A stretch of 64,000 bases of DNA from Ophiobolus disseminans (taxonomy: Eukaryota; Ascomycota; Dothideomycetes; Pleosporales; Phaeosphaeriaceae), in NCBI GenBank assembly GCA_010093685.1, contig MU006253.1, positions 102,288 through 166,287 on the forward strand. Reading direction: 5' to 3'. The first letter of the stretch is position 1; each line of letters starts with the position of its first letter. A model generated the notes under the pieces. The model searched no databases. It saw nothing but the letters and a program-made list of their open reading frames with translations, and was not told the origin of the DNA. A program made the translations under genes and the position numbers. This document shows, in pieces, positions 11,541 to 23,934 of this stretch.

Positions 11541-12440
11541 ATGGCCGGTCCGAAATACCAGAACGTACCCCAGCGGGACTCGCTCGACGAGGCGGCGCCG
11601 TCATACTCGCAAGCGCCACCCAGCTACGATGCACAACCAAACGATCCTCAAGCAGCGCTTCTGAGCGGCGTACCCCGAGGCGAAGATGACAACTTGCCAG
11701 ATGACTTCAAGTTCGGCGGCGTCGTGGCCGAGGCTACTCTGGACATCCGGATGGCCTTTGTGCGGAAGGTGTACGCCATTCTGTAAGTGCAGCCTCGGGC
11801 GACAAACTCCACCCCAGTATGCGCAGAAATACTGACCATATTCAGCACCGTCCAACTCTTCGCCACTGCCGCCGTAAGCTACGTCTCCATGGTCTCGGTC
11901 TCATACAAAAACTGGATACAGTCGAACCCATGGATGATGTGGGTGTCGCTGTTCGGCGCATTTGGCTTCCTCGGCCTCACCTTCTGGAAGCGCAAGTCGT
12001 ACCCCACAAATCTGATCTTTCTCGCGGGCTTCACTGCCATGGAAGCCTACTCGATATCCGTCATCGTATCCTTCACCGATTCCAAGATCGTGGTGGAAGC
12101 CGCCATCTTCACACTCGGCATCTTCATTGCGCTCACCCTCTTCGCCTGCCAGTCAAAGTACGACTTCACAAGCTGGATGCCATACCTGTTTGGCGCACTG
12201 TGGGTCGTAATCCTGTTCGGCTTCATGTCCATGTTCTTCCCGTACAACAGCAAGGTCGAGCTGGGCTACGGCATCATCACGGCGCTCATCTTCTCTGCCT
12301 ACATCCTAGTCGACACGCAGATGATCATGCGCCACTACCACGTCGAGGAGGAGATTGCGGCAGCCATCTCGCTTTACTTGGACATCATCAACCTGTTCCT
12401 GGCTATCCTCAGGATCCTGAACTCGCAAAACAATAACTGA
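11541..12440 (+). CDS. Bax inhibitor-1 family membrane protein (LFG/Bxi1 type)
   Basis: Two exons, 11541-11782 and 11846-12440, are joined over a GTAAGT..TTCAG intron, giving 278 residues. The first 60 residues are hydrophilic (APSYSQAPPSYDAQP). DDFKFGGVVAEATLDIRMAFVRKVYAIL then leads into the seven-helix Bax inhibitor-1 domain. The family signature is clear: TVQLFATAAVSYVSM, MMWVSLFGAFGFLGL, FIALTLFACQSKYDFT, ILVDTQMIM and the ending EEEIAAAISLYLDIINLFL. Members sit in ER, Golgi or vacuole membranes and influence calcium leak and cell death; the yeast counterpart is Bxi1. The aspartates in YILVDTQ and YLDIIN correspond to the proton/calcium sensing pair of the family. The start ATG has a good context (CGCCATGG). 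Confidence 0.9.
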
Positions 12441-13600
12441 TCATTTGGGGAGAAGATGTACACTGAGTAATGTGTTATTAGGCGTCAGATTGTAGGAATA
12501 TTATATTAGATCACTGTATGTGCTTCAGAACAAGGAAGCTGCTTGCTATACTGTTTCTAGCTTTGGTGGGGGTCATGGGTTTCTGCTTCACCAGACGTCT
12601 CCTGTAGCTTATTTATCATTGATATTATTTTACCTCCAAATTTGACCCACTGCTACAGTCTTCGCTCGGTGAATTGGTCGGATGTATTCAAGCTCCAATA
12701 GACGCAAGGCTGTTCCCACGAATGGCGGGGTAGCAATATGGAGCAGACGAGTGCTCAGACCATTGGCCCAGGACGGATTCGCCCTGAACCCTGGAAATGT
12801 CGAAAACAGCAGCTTGCATCGGAAGCCTTGGCCGCACTCCTTCGCCAGCAATGGCACGATAACGGCTTGCAGCACGTCGCTAGCTCCCACGGCGCCTGCA
12901 GGGCCCTCTCAACGATAGACCAAAATTCCGTTGCCACCTCCTGTCTATCCTCGGCTCGTTCTGCAGTGATGTTTGCCCTCAGCTCCTAAAGTCTCCACCA
13001 AGCTAGCAAAGTTACGCGAGACTCGTCACTGGTGAACCCCAAAAAGTAGCGTGCTCCACCAACATAGGAGTGCTAGCTGCCGCGACACCTGTCCAGAAAC
13101 CTGAGGGAGCCAATTGCACCCGCTGTGTTGTTTCCTCAAGTGTGGAGAGAACAAACACGAATTCATCGGACCATCTGCCCGTTCAGGAGGAAAGATCCGC
13201 GCTTGCCCATCACGTCGAAAGCCCATTAAGCCGCTTGCACCACACCGCTTCCCCTTCGAAACACCTGCGCGCCCACCCCGCCGACGAAGCCTACTCCACA
13301 CGGCGGGCCTGCCATACCTCATTCTTCCTGCTTCCCGCCCCAATGGCTGCCCAGTGCTGAGGGAGAAGATTTTACACGCTCGCTACCGAACAAACATTTG
13401 CGATTGCACCGAAGGAACACGCCCAGCTACACCGACGAATTGGGAAGCAGGCACACGTGGACAGCTCCCACACTCCCCCCAGACTACCGACACACCTCGA
13501 CCGTTACTCCGCCTCGAATCAGCGCAGACAATAGCATCGTGCGGTCCCGTCGCATCCCTTCCCTCCCCTCCACCAACGGCAGTTGCAGCACTAGCCCAAC
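12441..13600. other. intergenic and 5' leader of the ceramide synthase gene
   Basis: After the Bxi1 3' UTR, the last 400 bases before 13601 are C-rich and pyrimidine-rich, as in fungal core promoters and leaders. The open frames here show no recognisable protein. Confidence 0.45.
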
Positions 13601-15252
13601 ATGGCTACCCAGACAGCAACACCAAACAGCAACGGATCTCTGAGCAGGTCTCACACGGCAGAAATTCAAGAGCAGAAGATCGCAATTGCCCCAAAGAGGC
13701 GGAAAGCAAGCCCTAAAAAGGCCGAGGAAGAGGGGCTTCTGGCGTCGCTTTGCGCGCTGGTGTGCGACCACCAAATTGGTACGTCTTGCCAGTCAAATGC
13801 CATGAGCGCGGTAAATAACAGGCGAATTAGGCATTGTGGTCAACCTGCTCTCTCTCCTCTTCCTCACACACATTTTCTTCCCCCGTGCGCGAAGCCGAAC
13901 CACCAAGTTTTTCCAAATGTCGTACTACAACGCCGAATCGAAACTGTATGGCTGTGGAAGCGACGACATGCCGTACGTGGCGTTCTGGACTGTCATGTTC
14001 ACTGGCATGCGTGTTGTGGTTATGGAATACCTCCTCGATCCTCTAGCGAGACTCGGGGGAATCAAGACGAAGAAAGGGCTCGACAGGTTCAAGGAGCAAG
14101 CGTGGCTCATCGTATACTACACTGCGTCATGGTCGCTGGGCATGGTATGTGAAAGACACTATCTCAGCCTGCGCAATCGAGAAGCTAACATCGGACAGTA
14201 CATCATGTACCACTCAGATTTCTGGCTCAATTTCCACGGCATCTGGCAAGGCTGGCCTTTCCGAGAGATTGAGGGCGTCTTCAAGTGGTATTACCTCGTC
14301 CAGTGGGCCTTCTGGATCCAGCAGATGCTCGTGGTTAACATCGAGGAGAAGCGCAAGGACTATACGCAGATGTTTGTACACCACATCTTCACAACCGTAC
14401 TGCTGTATCTGTCCTACGGATACTACCACACTCGCGTCGGCATCGTCATTTTGTGCATCATGGACTTTGTGGATATCATCCTACCTGTGAGTATTCGTGC
14501 AATGGAACAGCAAGCATGCAGACTGACAACTACAGACCGCCAAATTGCTCAAATACATGGGCTACACCACCGCCTGCGATATCGCCTTCGGCGTCTTCGT
14601 CATCTCCTGGCTCTTCACCCGCCACATCCTCTACATGCTCGTATGCTGGTCCATCTACAAAGATGCCCCCGTTGACATGGCACCCGGCTGCTACCTCACA
14701 CCCAACCACCCCTCCGCGCAAAACATCTCCCAACTCTTCGTCCCCATGTCCGACACCGCAGCCTTCAACGCCCTCGGCGGCAACGACATCTGGGGCAGCC
14801 TGCAGAAAGCCTACACCGACCAAAACGGCCCTATTTGCTGGGACCCCAGCATTCGTTACTACTTCCTGGGCCTCCTTCTCTTCCTCCAAGGCATATGCTG
14901 CGTCTGGTTCAGCATGGTCCTCAAAGTAGTCTACAAAGTCCTCTCTGGCACCGGCGCAGACGACGTGCGCTCCGACGACGAATGCTCCGACGAAGACGAA
15001 CTCATCGAGCACGATCCCACGTCCTCCATCTTCAACGCCATCCCCACGTGCACCGAGTCCGGCATGAGCGCTATGCCTTCGCTCCCCCGCGAAGAAGAAG
15101 TCGGTGCCGATGCGCTGACGTTTGCGCGCTTGAATGGCGCTAGTCAGAGACGTCAGGTGCGGAGGGAGAATTCTAGGACGAGTGGGATTAGTATCCCGGG
15201 GCATGGGGGGAAGGACTTGTTGGGCAGGATTGGCTGCGATAAGCCGTCGTGA
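13601..15252 (+). CDS. lag1: ceramide synthase (Lag1/Lac1, TLC domain)
   Basis: Four exons, 13601-13778, 13831-14144, 14199-14486 and 14536-15252, are joined by GT-AG introns in phases 1, 0 and 0, giving 498 residues. The enzyme acylates sphingoid bases with fatty acyl-CoA in the ER membrane. After a basic N-terminus (KRRKASPKKAEEEG) and a first helix comes the TLC domain. YHSDFWLNFHGIW and the Lag1 motif HHIFTTVLLYLSYGY through RVGIVILCIMDFVDIIL carry the catalytic His pair and the Asp of the fungal MDxxD variant. The C-terminus after LLGLLLFLQGICCVWFS is an acidic tail (DECSDEDELIEHD), as in other fungal Lag1 proteins. It is a normal, complete gene. Confidence 0.93.
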
Positions 15253-15921
15253 GGGCGCTGATGTGTTTGTTTGTATGGACACCCAAGGGGTGCAAAATAG
15301 CTGGCGTTGAGGAGGCGTTGTTTGGGACTGGGTGATGGATATGCATACATACCCGACTTTTTTACCTAGAAGCATGTATCGCTTTTTCCCCGTCGTGTTT
15401 TCTTTGCTCAAGTCTGTGCTTGTATGTGCATACTTCTTTCGAGAATATGACGCGGATGCTCTAGCCCGGTCGCTGGTAATCGTTTCGTTACAATGTACAA
15501 TGTACAAAAACGTGAAGATACGCTGTTCAGTATGGGTATCAAATGGATGTGTGACAGCGACACCAAATGCTTCGTGTATGATGCTGAGCGTGCGATGTAC
15601 AGTGGTATAGAGAAGAGGCTGTGATGTGGATATTTCATTAAATTCAGTGACACTGTCAAATGGATGCGATAGCGATGCAAAATACTTTTGCATGTGAAAC
15701 CAAACGCCTTCATGTCTCGGGGTATATACACTCAAGCGTCTCCGCGCCGCAGACCCAGAGAAACGCCATGATAATATCCAACCCAATCATTTCTGTTGAC
15801 CGCCTTTACGCTCTACAAGTACAAACTTCTCGTCCATGGGCTTTACCTGCTTCACCTGAACCAGAGTCCAAGGCTCGTTTCTTGCGTAGTGCTCCAGCGG
15901 CCGCCTCTCGTCGTCCGATGA

Positions 15922-17144
15922 CTAATCGTCAATATAACGCTTCCAGCCAGACGGGACGACAATCTTCTTGCCCGTATCCTCTTCGATGACGATGCTGAAG
16001 CGCTCCCACCGCGCGTCTTGTCCGGCGCCGAGTATGAGAATTGTGTTGTCGTCGAGCCAGCCGAGCAGGCCCTTCGTTGGGCGTCCGCCCGGTACGCCAG
16101 GGATGCCTGCGCTCAGGGTGGCGGACTTTGTGTGTGGGCCCCAATCTGTTGACTCTTCGCCCATCTCAAACTTGACCGTGGCGGTCGGATATGTGTCTGA
16201 GAACTGCCGGGGCAGGAGCGGGAGTTTGGAGAGGAAGCCGTATTTATGGTGCTTGGGGTCTTCGGCTAGCGAGCCGCCCAGGTCGAAGATGTGCATTGTC
16301 GACTTGTCGGATGTGGCGGCCAGTGTGGTCCCTGAGGGAGAGAAAGCGAGAGAGAAAACGGCGGCCTGGTCGAGGCCGCGACGGAACTCTGCCAGCTTTG
16401 TGCATGATGGGAAGGACCAGAGTCGGATTATGGTGCCCTGCTCACTCGCTGTTGCCACCATGTCTCCCTTCCTGCTGATGGCGATCGCGCGGAGAGGCGT
16501 CTCGTGGGCGGGTATGATGCTGACGTTCACGGTCTTCAGGTCGACAAGCTGGACCTGCCCAATGGTCCTTCCCGGGAAGGCGACAATATCCTTGCCCAGC
16601 TCGCAGAGGCCATAAGGGTTGTTGGCCGTCTCGTACTCTGCCGTTCGTGCCGGTGGAGTTGCCATCTTGTATACGCCGACCTTGTTCAGCTGAACCACAA
16701 TCAGGTGTGTTTTCGATATGCGCACGCGCTGCACCGGCGTCCTGAACTCCAGAGAGGTCGTAACTCTCTTAGTGTTGTCGTTCCATATTTGGACCTCGTA
16801 GACAATGTCAGTCTTTTCGATCATTTGCCAGTCGGAGTCCTCGGGACAGACCTTGTTTTGGGGGAACTTTGGCTGCTTCCCTCCTCCGACAAGGGCGATG
16901 TACGACGTCGTTTCGAGCATTTCTGCGCAGCCGATGCCGCCGCCGACCTCTACATTGACGTCAGTCTGAGGTATGCATCACATGTGGCACCATTACCTCT
17001 CGCGACCTTCTCGTCTCCTGTCTTTGACGAGAAGACGCGATAGCCATTTTCAAGAGCTGCCGAGAAGCACGAACAGTCTGCGTTGAGCGACACTGAGAGT
17101 ACAAATGGCCCCTTGTTGGAGTCCAGTATGGGTCGGGTATTCAT
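15922..17144 (-). CDS. hsv2: PROPPIN WD40 protein, Hsv2/SVP1-like protein 2
   Basis: Two exons read as complement(15922-16949, 16997-17144), with a 47 bp intron and 391 residues. The beta-propeller binds PI3P and PI(3,5)P2 and acts in micronucleophagy and other selective autophagy in the Hsv2/WIPI3-4 branch. The lipid-binding FRRG motif is present in CTKLAEFRRGLDQAAVF. Around it are AIAISRKGDMVATASEQGT, LAATSDKSTMHIFD and LSKLPLLPRQFSD, all typical of this branch rather than Atg18. Exon joining restores the conserved GGGIGCAEML and ALVGGG. The start at 17144 follows a short divergent promoter toward the septin gene. Confidence 0.9.
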
Positions 17145-18030
17145 TGTGGGTGATGTGCAAGGCTCGTGGTGGCGGGTGCGCTGGATTGAGTACTGGGGCC
17201 TAAGGCGTGGGGCTACCTAAAGGCAGGGTGGGGTGTTAGGTGAGGGCTCAGTGATTTATCAGTGAGCCTGGCGAACGGCACGGTACACGTTGGCGTTGAA
17301 TATAGCGGCATGCTAGGCCCGTGAAGAATAGCGAGTGAACAGCTGGAATACAAGAGTCTTGGTGAGGGCGGGGTGGAGCTTCCATGAGCCCACGATGTCA
17401 CTCCGCCGCGGCGCGTGCCGAGCTTCCACGCTAGCGGGAGCTAGTCAATCGGGGAAAGCCTCGCCACGTGACGTACAATGTTGCATGTCCGCTGCTGGAC
17501 TTGAATCAAGGAAGAAAGCTGTGATGTTTTCGACGTTTGGAACTGGAAAAGGCACCTTCACGAGAATCTGAGCAGACATCGATCTCAAGCATGTTACTTG
17601 GGTAGGCCCCGCATTTGCTTCCAAACTTGATCAGTTGGTAGCGTCCGGCATACGAGCATCAACGGATGCCATCAAAGGCCACCAAACTGCAGACCAGTGC
17701 TTGCAGTGCAGCATCACTTAGAGAGCCGTGAACAAGACACAAGTGCGTGCGAGTCGTGAAGTTATACGGTCGAAGGTCCCTTCCCAAAGCGGAGTCGCGC
17801 CAGGTGTCGCGCCAAGACAGGAGACGACGACCGGGGCCGCTGGCACTAGCGAGCCCCTTTGCATTGGCAGGGAGCTGCTGCCAACGTCCCCAAATTTCCT
17901 CGACGACACCTCCGCACCATCAACACCACGCCAATCCGCCTCACACACGCCCGCCCCAGACACTGCCCGGCTGCCACTTGCAGGCACTCCTCCCGCAAAT
18001 ACGTACCACGTTCAACGCTCGAACTCCAAG
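17145..18030. other. divergent promoter region
   Basis: This 0.9 kb spacer separates the Hsv2-like gene (-) from the septin gene (+). The half nearest the septin start is C-rich. No further gene is seen. Confidence 0.45.
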
Positions 18031-19462
18031 ATGTCTTCCGTACGCCTGTCCCCAGCGCCGCCTGTCTAGGCACGCGAGGTCGCGGCCTCGCTCATTGCGC
18101 CCGCATCAAGCCATTGACTCCTCCGCTAACCCCTCGCAGACGCTTAAGACGCGCAGAAAGAAGAATGTCAAGAAGGGTATCCAGTTTTGTCTGATGGTCT
18201 GCGGCGCCTCGGGCACCGGCCGGACCACGTTCGTCAACACCCTCTGCGGCAAGAAGGTGCTCGAGCACAAGGAGTCGGATGACCCAACAGTGGCGCACAT
18301 TGAGGAGGGCGTCAAGATCCAGCCCATCACCGTCGGTATGTCGCGGCATTGGCTCCCACGCGGGAGTGCCCGTCCAGCAGCCGGCTAACCACCCAGCAGA
18401 GCTTGACGAGGAGGGCACCCGCATCTCACTCACCATCGTCGACACGCCTGGGTTTGGTGACCAGATCGACAACGAGGCCAGGTAGGTCGCTACGCTTCTT
18501 CGGGCGAACGTCTGTCTCACACCATGCTAGTTTCCAGGAAATCGTCGGATACCTCGAGCGCCAATACGATGGCATTCTAGCCGAGGAGTCGCGTATCAAA
18601 CGTAACCCCCGCTTCCGAGACGATCGTGTGCATGTCATGCTGTACTTCATCACACCCACCGGTCACGGGTCAGTCACATCATCTCCTTCTCCATCTCTTG
18701 CTCACACTGCATAGTCTCCGCGAACTCGACATCGAGCTGATGAAGCGCCTTTCTCCCCGCTGCAACGTCATCCCGGTCATTGGCAAGGCGGACTCGCTCA
18801 CACCCGCGGAGCTTGCCGAGTCAAAGAAGCTCGTCATGGAAGACATCGAACATTACCGCATTCCCGTCTACAACTTCCCTTACGATATCGAAGAGGATGA
18901 CGAGGACACGGTCGAGGAGAACGCCGAGCTCCGTGGCCTGATGCCGTTCGCTATCGTCGGCTCTGAGGACATCGTGGATGTGAACGGTCGGCGAGTTCGC
19001 GCGCGGCAATACCCCTGGGGAATCGTCGAAGTTGACAACCCTCGACATTCAGATTTCCTCGCGGTCCGCAGCGCGCTTCTCCACAGCCATCTGGCCGATC
19101 TCAAGGAGATCACGCACGACTTCCTCTACGAAAATTACCGTACCGAGAAGCTTAGCAAGTCTGTCGAGGGCGGCACTGCGGAGTAAGACCTGTTATCCTC
19201 CCTTGTCGTAACGCATGCTAACTAGTACTTTAGTAACTCGTCGATGAATCCCGAGGATCTCGCTAGCCAGTCAGTGCGCCTGAAGGAGGAGCAGCTACGA
19301 CGCGAAGAGGAGAAGCTCCGTGAAATCGAGGTCAAGGTTCAGCGAGAGATCAACGAGAAGCGACAGGAGCTCTTGGCTCGTGAGAGTCAGTTGAAGGAGA
19401 TTGAGGCACGCATGCATAGGGAACAAAGTGGCCAGATCGACACTGATACGGAGACTTCATGA
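18031..19462 (+). CDS. cdc11: septin, Cdc11 class
   Basis: Six exons give 373 residues: 18031-18039, 18140-18335, 18400-18481, 18531-18668, 18715-19182 and 19234-19462. The first exon is only nine bases (MSS) and joins to TLKTRRKKNVKKGIQF. Septins are GTP-binding proteins that form filaments at septa, branch points and hyphal tips. G1 is GASGTGRTT, G3 is DTPGFGD and G4 is GKAD. The septin unique element contains GSEDIVDVNGRRVRARQYPWG and ends DFLYENYRTEKL. The C-terminus is a coiled coil, EEQLRREEEKLREIEV to QLKEIEARM, whose ending matches yeast Cdc11. The Arg in place of Lys in the P-loop is also seen in Cdc11. Class assignment rests on my recall of these features. Confidence 0.92.
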
Positions 19463-22400
19463 GCGATTTCGACAACCGTGTCGCATTAGCTGCCTGTTTT
19501 GACTGCGCTACAACTGTGGGTGGTCATTGATGGGTAGCGTCCTTGCTTCTGGATCTCAAGGACTTGAGCAACAAAACCATTATACACCGGCAGGCGGCAG
19601 GCATTTGTAATGAACGGCTTGCGCGTTGCCGCAAGGAAGAGGGCAAAGGATATTGGGAGTTTCTTCTTAGCTGGGGGTCGACCATCTTCTAAACAGACAG
19701 TGACAGCGCTCTGCTTGGTGCCCGAGGCTCCACTGTCTTGACATGACTCTGTTTCTCGTATGTTTCTTATCACTTCGATACTTATTCCCCACCTCTTGGT
19801 CCTCACAAAGGAAGTAGTAATTTAGTTCTAATAATACCCCGGTGGTCAACCAGCTGCTTTTGTCGTGCACTGCCATCTCGTGCACAACTCTTTCAAGCAC
19901 CTGCGCTTGCATGGACTTGTTTGGATACGCCCGCAACTGTTGGGTGGTGGTTGACTCCAACTTCAGGGTGTGGTGGGACGCTCCTTCCAAGTCATGTATT
20001 GCTCACCGCTCTGCTCTTTTCCACCACCATTGGCACTACACCACCATCCACGCCACGTCAGTCCACCGCCTACACAAAGCCATGCAATACATACCGTCAT
20101 CGCACATCACGACCTTTTTTCCAGTTCGACCCGCAGGTCTCAAAGGCCACGTTCGTGTCTGCATGTTAGACCCTCCTACCTTTCCGCCACGCACAAACTT
20201 ATCCCGTCGCCAAGGCTCGACACGATGGCCGAGTTTGACAATAATGACGAGTTGGGCAGCAACTCAGCTTAATGCATGAATCAAAGCTCAGGTAAATCAC
20301 AGCAAGGGTTGGAGTGGACTGCAGATGGCCGCCCCAATCAAAGCATCATCATCGTGGCATCTGCTGGGCCTGCCGACAGTAGTCGCCCACTTGTACGTTG
20401 ATTTACACTTTCGAAGACCGCTATGGGTGAGTATCGGTTGCGAAGCGACCACATGGCCTTTGAAGCGGCGTTTGGCGGAGAGATAACACAAATCGTGACA
20501 CTGGCAATAGTACAGACTCGACTAAGGCCCTCCCCCGCGTTGCAAATCAACCCTCCTACTGCCGTCGGTATAGAGAGCCAGCCTTGTCTAGGCCAATATT
20601 CTCTCAACGAGGTTGAAGCCACCGCCGCCCATGGGCATAAGCCATGAGTGGAAATCCGCAGACATTACAGCCCAGCGTGCGGGACAGTCAACTATTTCGA
20701 GGCGAGCTGCTCCTGCTTCCGCAGCTGCCGGGCGCCCTACATGAAGCAAAGTGCAGACAGCCGCTGCTGCAGTCAGCTTCCAGGGACCTACCCCAATAGC
20801 ACCTCACTCGCGCCAGGCTTCCCGCATCGGTGAGCTCCTGCAGGTCATAACGTTGGCAAGAGGCGGTTATCGAATATCCAGAGCTGCCGAAGAGTGGGCT
20901 GTGACGTCCGATAGTCAGTCTCCTGCAGCCACAGAGCGGCAATGCCCACAGTCTTCATCTCTGATCGAGGATACTGCCCATGGAGCTGCTACTCATGAGT
21001 GGCCGGAGGTCAAAACAGTAGATCTTTCGTCGGTCCTTGTTAACACTTAGCAAGATATTCGAGATCTTAGTTCTCACATGCGCGCATAGTCCGTAGAGTG
21101 TACGCTAGTGTCTGGTGATACGATTCGCCAACAAATTCGAGCAAGCACAGCTTGTGATTGGGAAGGGTGTACTCTGGTCTGCACTCGAACTTTCGTCAGT
21201 GGTTCTTGAGCTACTTGCGAGAGTTGCGCAACATGATTCGACATGCTAGATCACAACTGATCGAATCACAAAAGTGAACTGACGTTGGGCAGCAACCTCA
21301 TCTTTGCCGCATCCGCATCCGAAGTGATAAGGTGTACCGTCTCTCAAGCTAAGAGAGGACCTAAACGCTGTCCACCACAGGACATCTAAGGACGAGATGT
21401 TGGCCGCAAACTTTGGCCAACAGGGAAGCACATCCAGGCGGATAGATTGTCGATACCACATCGAACACCGCTCACCGATGAGCACCCTCAAGCATAGATA
21501 GCTTTTTGCTCCTGAAACCAAGAGAGCTATGACCGGGGTCGATTACCACGGCAAGATTTCAAATGCTCGGTCCGTTGTAGGCTTATCTGCAACATCGGCA
21601 TGCCGAACACCAGCCAAAGTCAGAATCAAACTCTGCGAATAGATTTCGCCTACCAGTAAAGCTCGGATGATGCAGCTCAAGCATTTATCTCAAGCTGTAA
21701 ACCTTCGTCGAGATCGTTGCGCTTCGGTCGGCAAGACGGTAGAGTTCGGCGGACAAATCATCAAGGCATTGATTGTCGGAGATGGTCCGATTGGCGATTG
21801 TTCAACCATCCAAAAAATTAACTCTTTTGTCTTGTGCACAGTCGCCATGCGCGGTAGAGCAGCCTCCATGGTCGAAGTTGTCGTCATTCTAAGCGCAGGT
21901 TGTTGCTACGTTGAATCCTCCTGCAGACCTGCAACTGCACGACGCATGCAGGCGCAATTCCGGGGACTCTCCTCGGCGATACGAAGGAACATGTCTGGCG
22001 TTGTGTAACACTCAACAGATATCTGTGGACTGGGTAGCGAATGGGCAGCGGCAATGGCGGCGAGACGTATGTTGTGCGACAGCAGGATCACTCTTCTGGA
22101 CATGACAACTTCCCTGTTAGGGACGGACGACGGCGCAATGGACGTGCAATCCACCGATGCCAGACACAACCAGTATCTCGCATGCGCTGTAGAGACGGAC
22201 GAACTCAAGTTCGCTGATCGACTAAGCATCTGAATTCCTTAGCTGCGCTATCGTGATATTGCATGGTGCACAAGCGACCCCGCCTCTACTTCAACGGCTC
22301 CACACCTGTCGTCCTGATTCGGCTCCGAAGGAACGAAAAGTCTACCGCGCAGTCCGCGGCTGCCTCGATGGGGACGTTGTGGGGAGTGGCTGATGCGGCC

Positions 22401-23934
22401 TAAACTCCATGAGAGCAGATATGGGGACGACCCCCGTCCATGTACGAACTAACGACCATGTGCTGTGCAGAATAGTGGGAACTCAATCATATCTTAGCAT
22501 TAAAGCTGCGGGCACTACAGAGCCTAGATTTCACGGCGAGCCCACTTAAATTGTGAATCGACTGCATCGCCAAAGCAAACACTTTGGCCATCCAACCGAT
22601 CCGTGGGAAACAGCCGCCACGTCATCCATCCACCACAAGAAATCTGGCTCGTATGGGCTTCTGCAGGCCCTCAGGAACGAACAAGCCCAAACGCGCTCGG
22701 ATGGGGTAACAGAGCCTCCTGCTATGCCGTTCCGAGTGGCACGCGATATTGGATCGAATTAAAAAGCCGATGCATTTGCGTTGACGCCATGATATGCAGG
22801 CGGGGCCCGGCGAAGTGGGTTTGGGATGCCAGGTGATGCACGTTGTCTCACAAGGCACCCGCTAAGTCCGCACGTCAGCTATGTATCTTCAGGGTTTTCC
22901 TGGAGGATGATTCCTTCGTGGCCCGATAAGCGTTGACTGTAGAGCTGAGGTCTGCATTTCGTTGAGCTGGAGCAGCCGCAATCCCCGACGCCACCCTCTT
23001 TTGTCTCCGCGAGAACCGCTTGCAGCGCCAACACTTGGAGCGTGGAGATCTTTGAGCGACCTTGCCGTCTTCAAAGGCGTATTCCCGATCATGACTACGC
23101 TGCTACGGGCATTCTTACAGCGAACCTCTTGCACAAACATGGGGGGACACGATACGGCCGGCATCGTGCAGCAAAAGCAGGATTTGCATCGTCACTTTCA
23201 TCACGTCCATCATCGAATTGGAGGAATACAGTCACACTCCTTGCAAGACCGAACTAGGGTCGCGCACAGATAAATTTGGCTCGCCAATCGGAGGGCAAAT
23301 CGACTGGGGAAGTGAATGTGCCCCTATGCACTAATACCGCCACACACCACCTACCGAGTTCCAACGCTTTTTGAACCCAGTCTGAGTTTACTATCGGATG
23401 CAGGGGAGCTTCCCCGGAGCTGAAACCTTCTAGTTCGTGTCTTAGTGAAGTTGCTCACTCAAGTAGGTACCGCATTTAGTCGCCTCGCCCATGCACGCGA
23501 CTGCGGCGGCAGAGCTAGTAAATTGGACCCTCTGACTACCCGTCATCACACAATCGTTGCCTTCTGTGCAAGTCATGGTAGTGGTACATCTACCTTTACT
23601 GCGCGTTGTGATGTCCGGTGATCTCTCATTAGTGGGAACCTTTGTTGCACGACTTGTTGCTCCATCTCACTTCATTGGAGAACTTAAACAGCAACTGAGT
23701 TCCCGATCCCACGACGAAGCGAGGCAAGCTTCCAATAGATGATCTTTTAGTCGTTTATTTTGCATGATTGCTACCGATCTACCCGTCTCTAGTGCTTCAA
23801 CAGTCTACGCTCTCCCAAGATATCACTCACCTGCCAGCGACACCTTGACTCGCATCCAGCCTTAGAAGCTCCATCCCATCAACATCTACTCAATTGCAGT
23901 TTTCAACTGAACCCCCACACAAAACCTCTCTGCT
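19463..23934. other. 4.5 kb region without recognisable genes
   Basis: Between the septin and PQ-loop genes I find only short open frames on both strands with no protein signature. There are no transposase motifs, obvious long repeats or tRNA-like cloverleaf. Base composition is balanced and not RIP-like. The tiny frame MAEFDNNDELGSNSA at 20225-20272 has a good start context but no visible continuation. The stretch may hold noncoding transcripts or long regulatory DNA. Confidence 0.4.

Noticed and set aside
14530..15786. 418-codon frame antisense to the ceramide synthase
   Set aside because: Antisense to a well supported exon; its content mirrors the codon bias of lag1.
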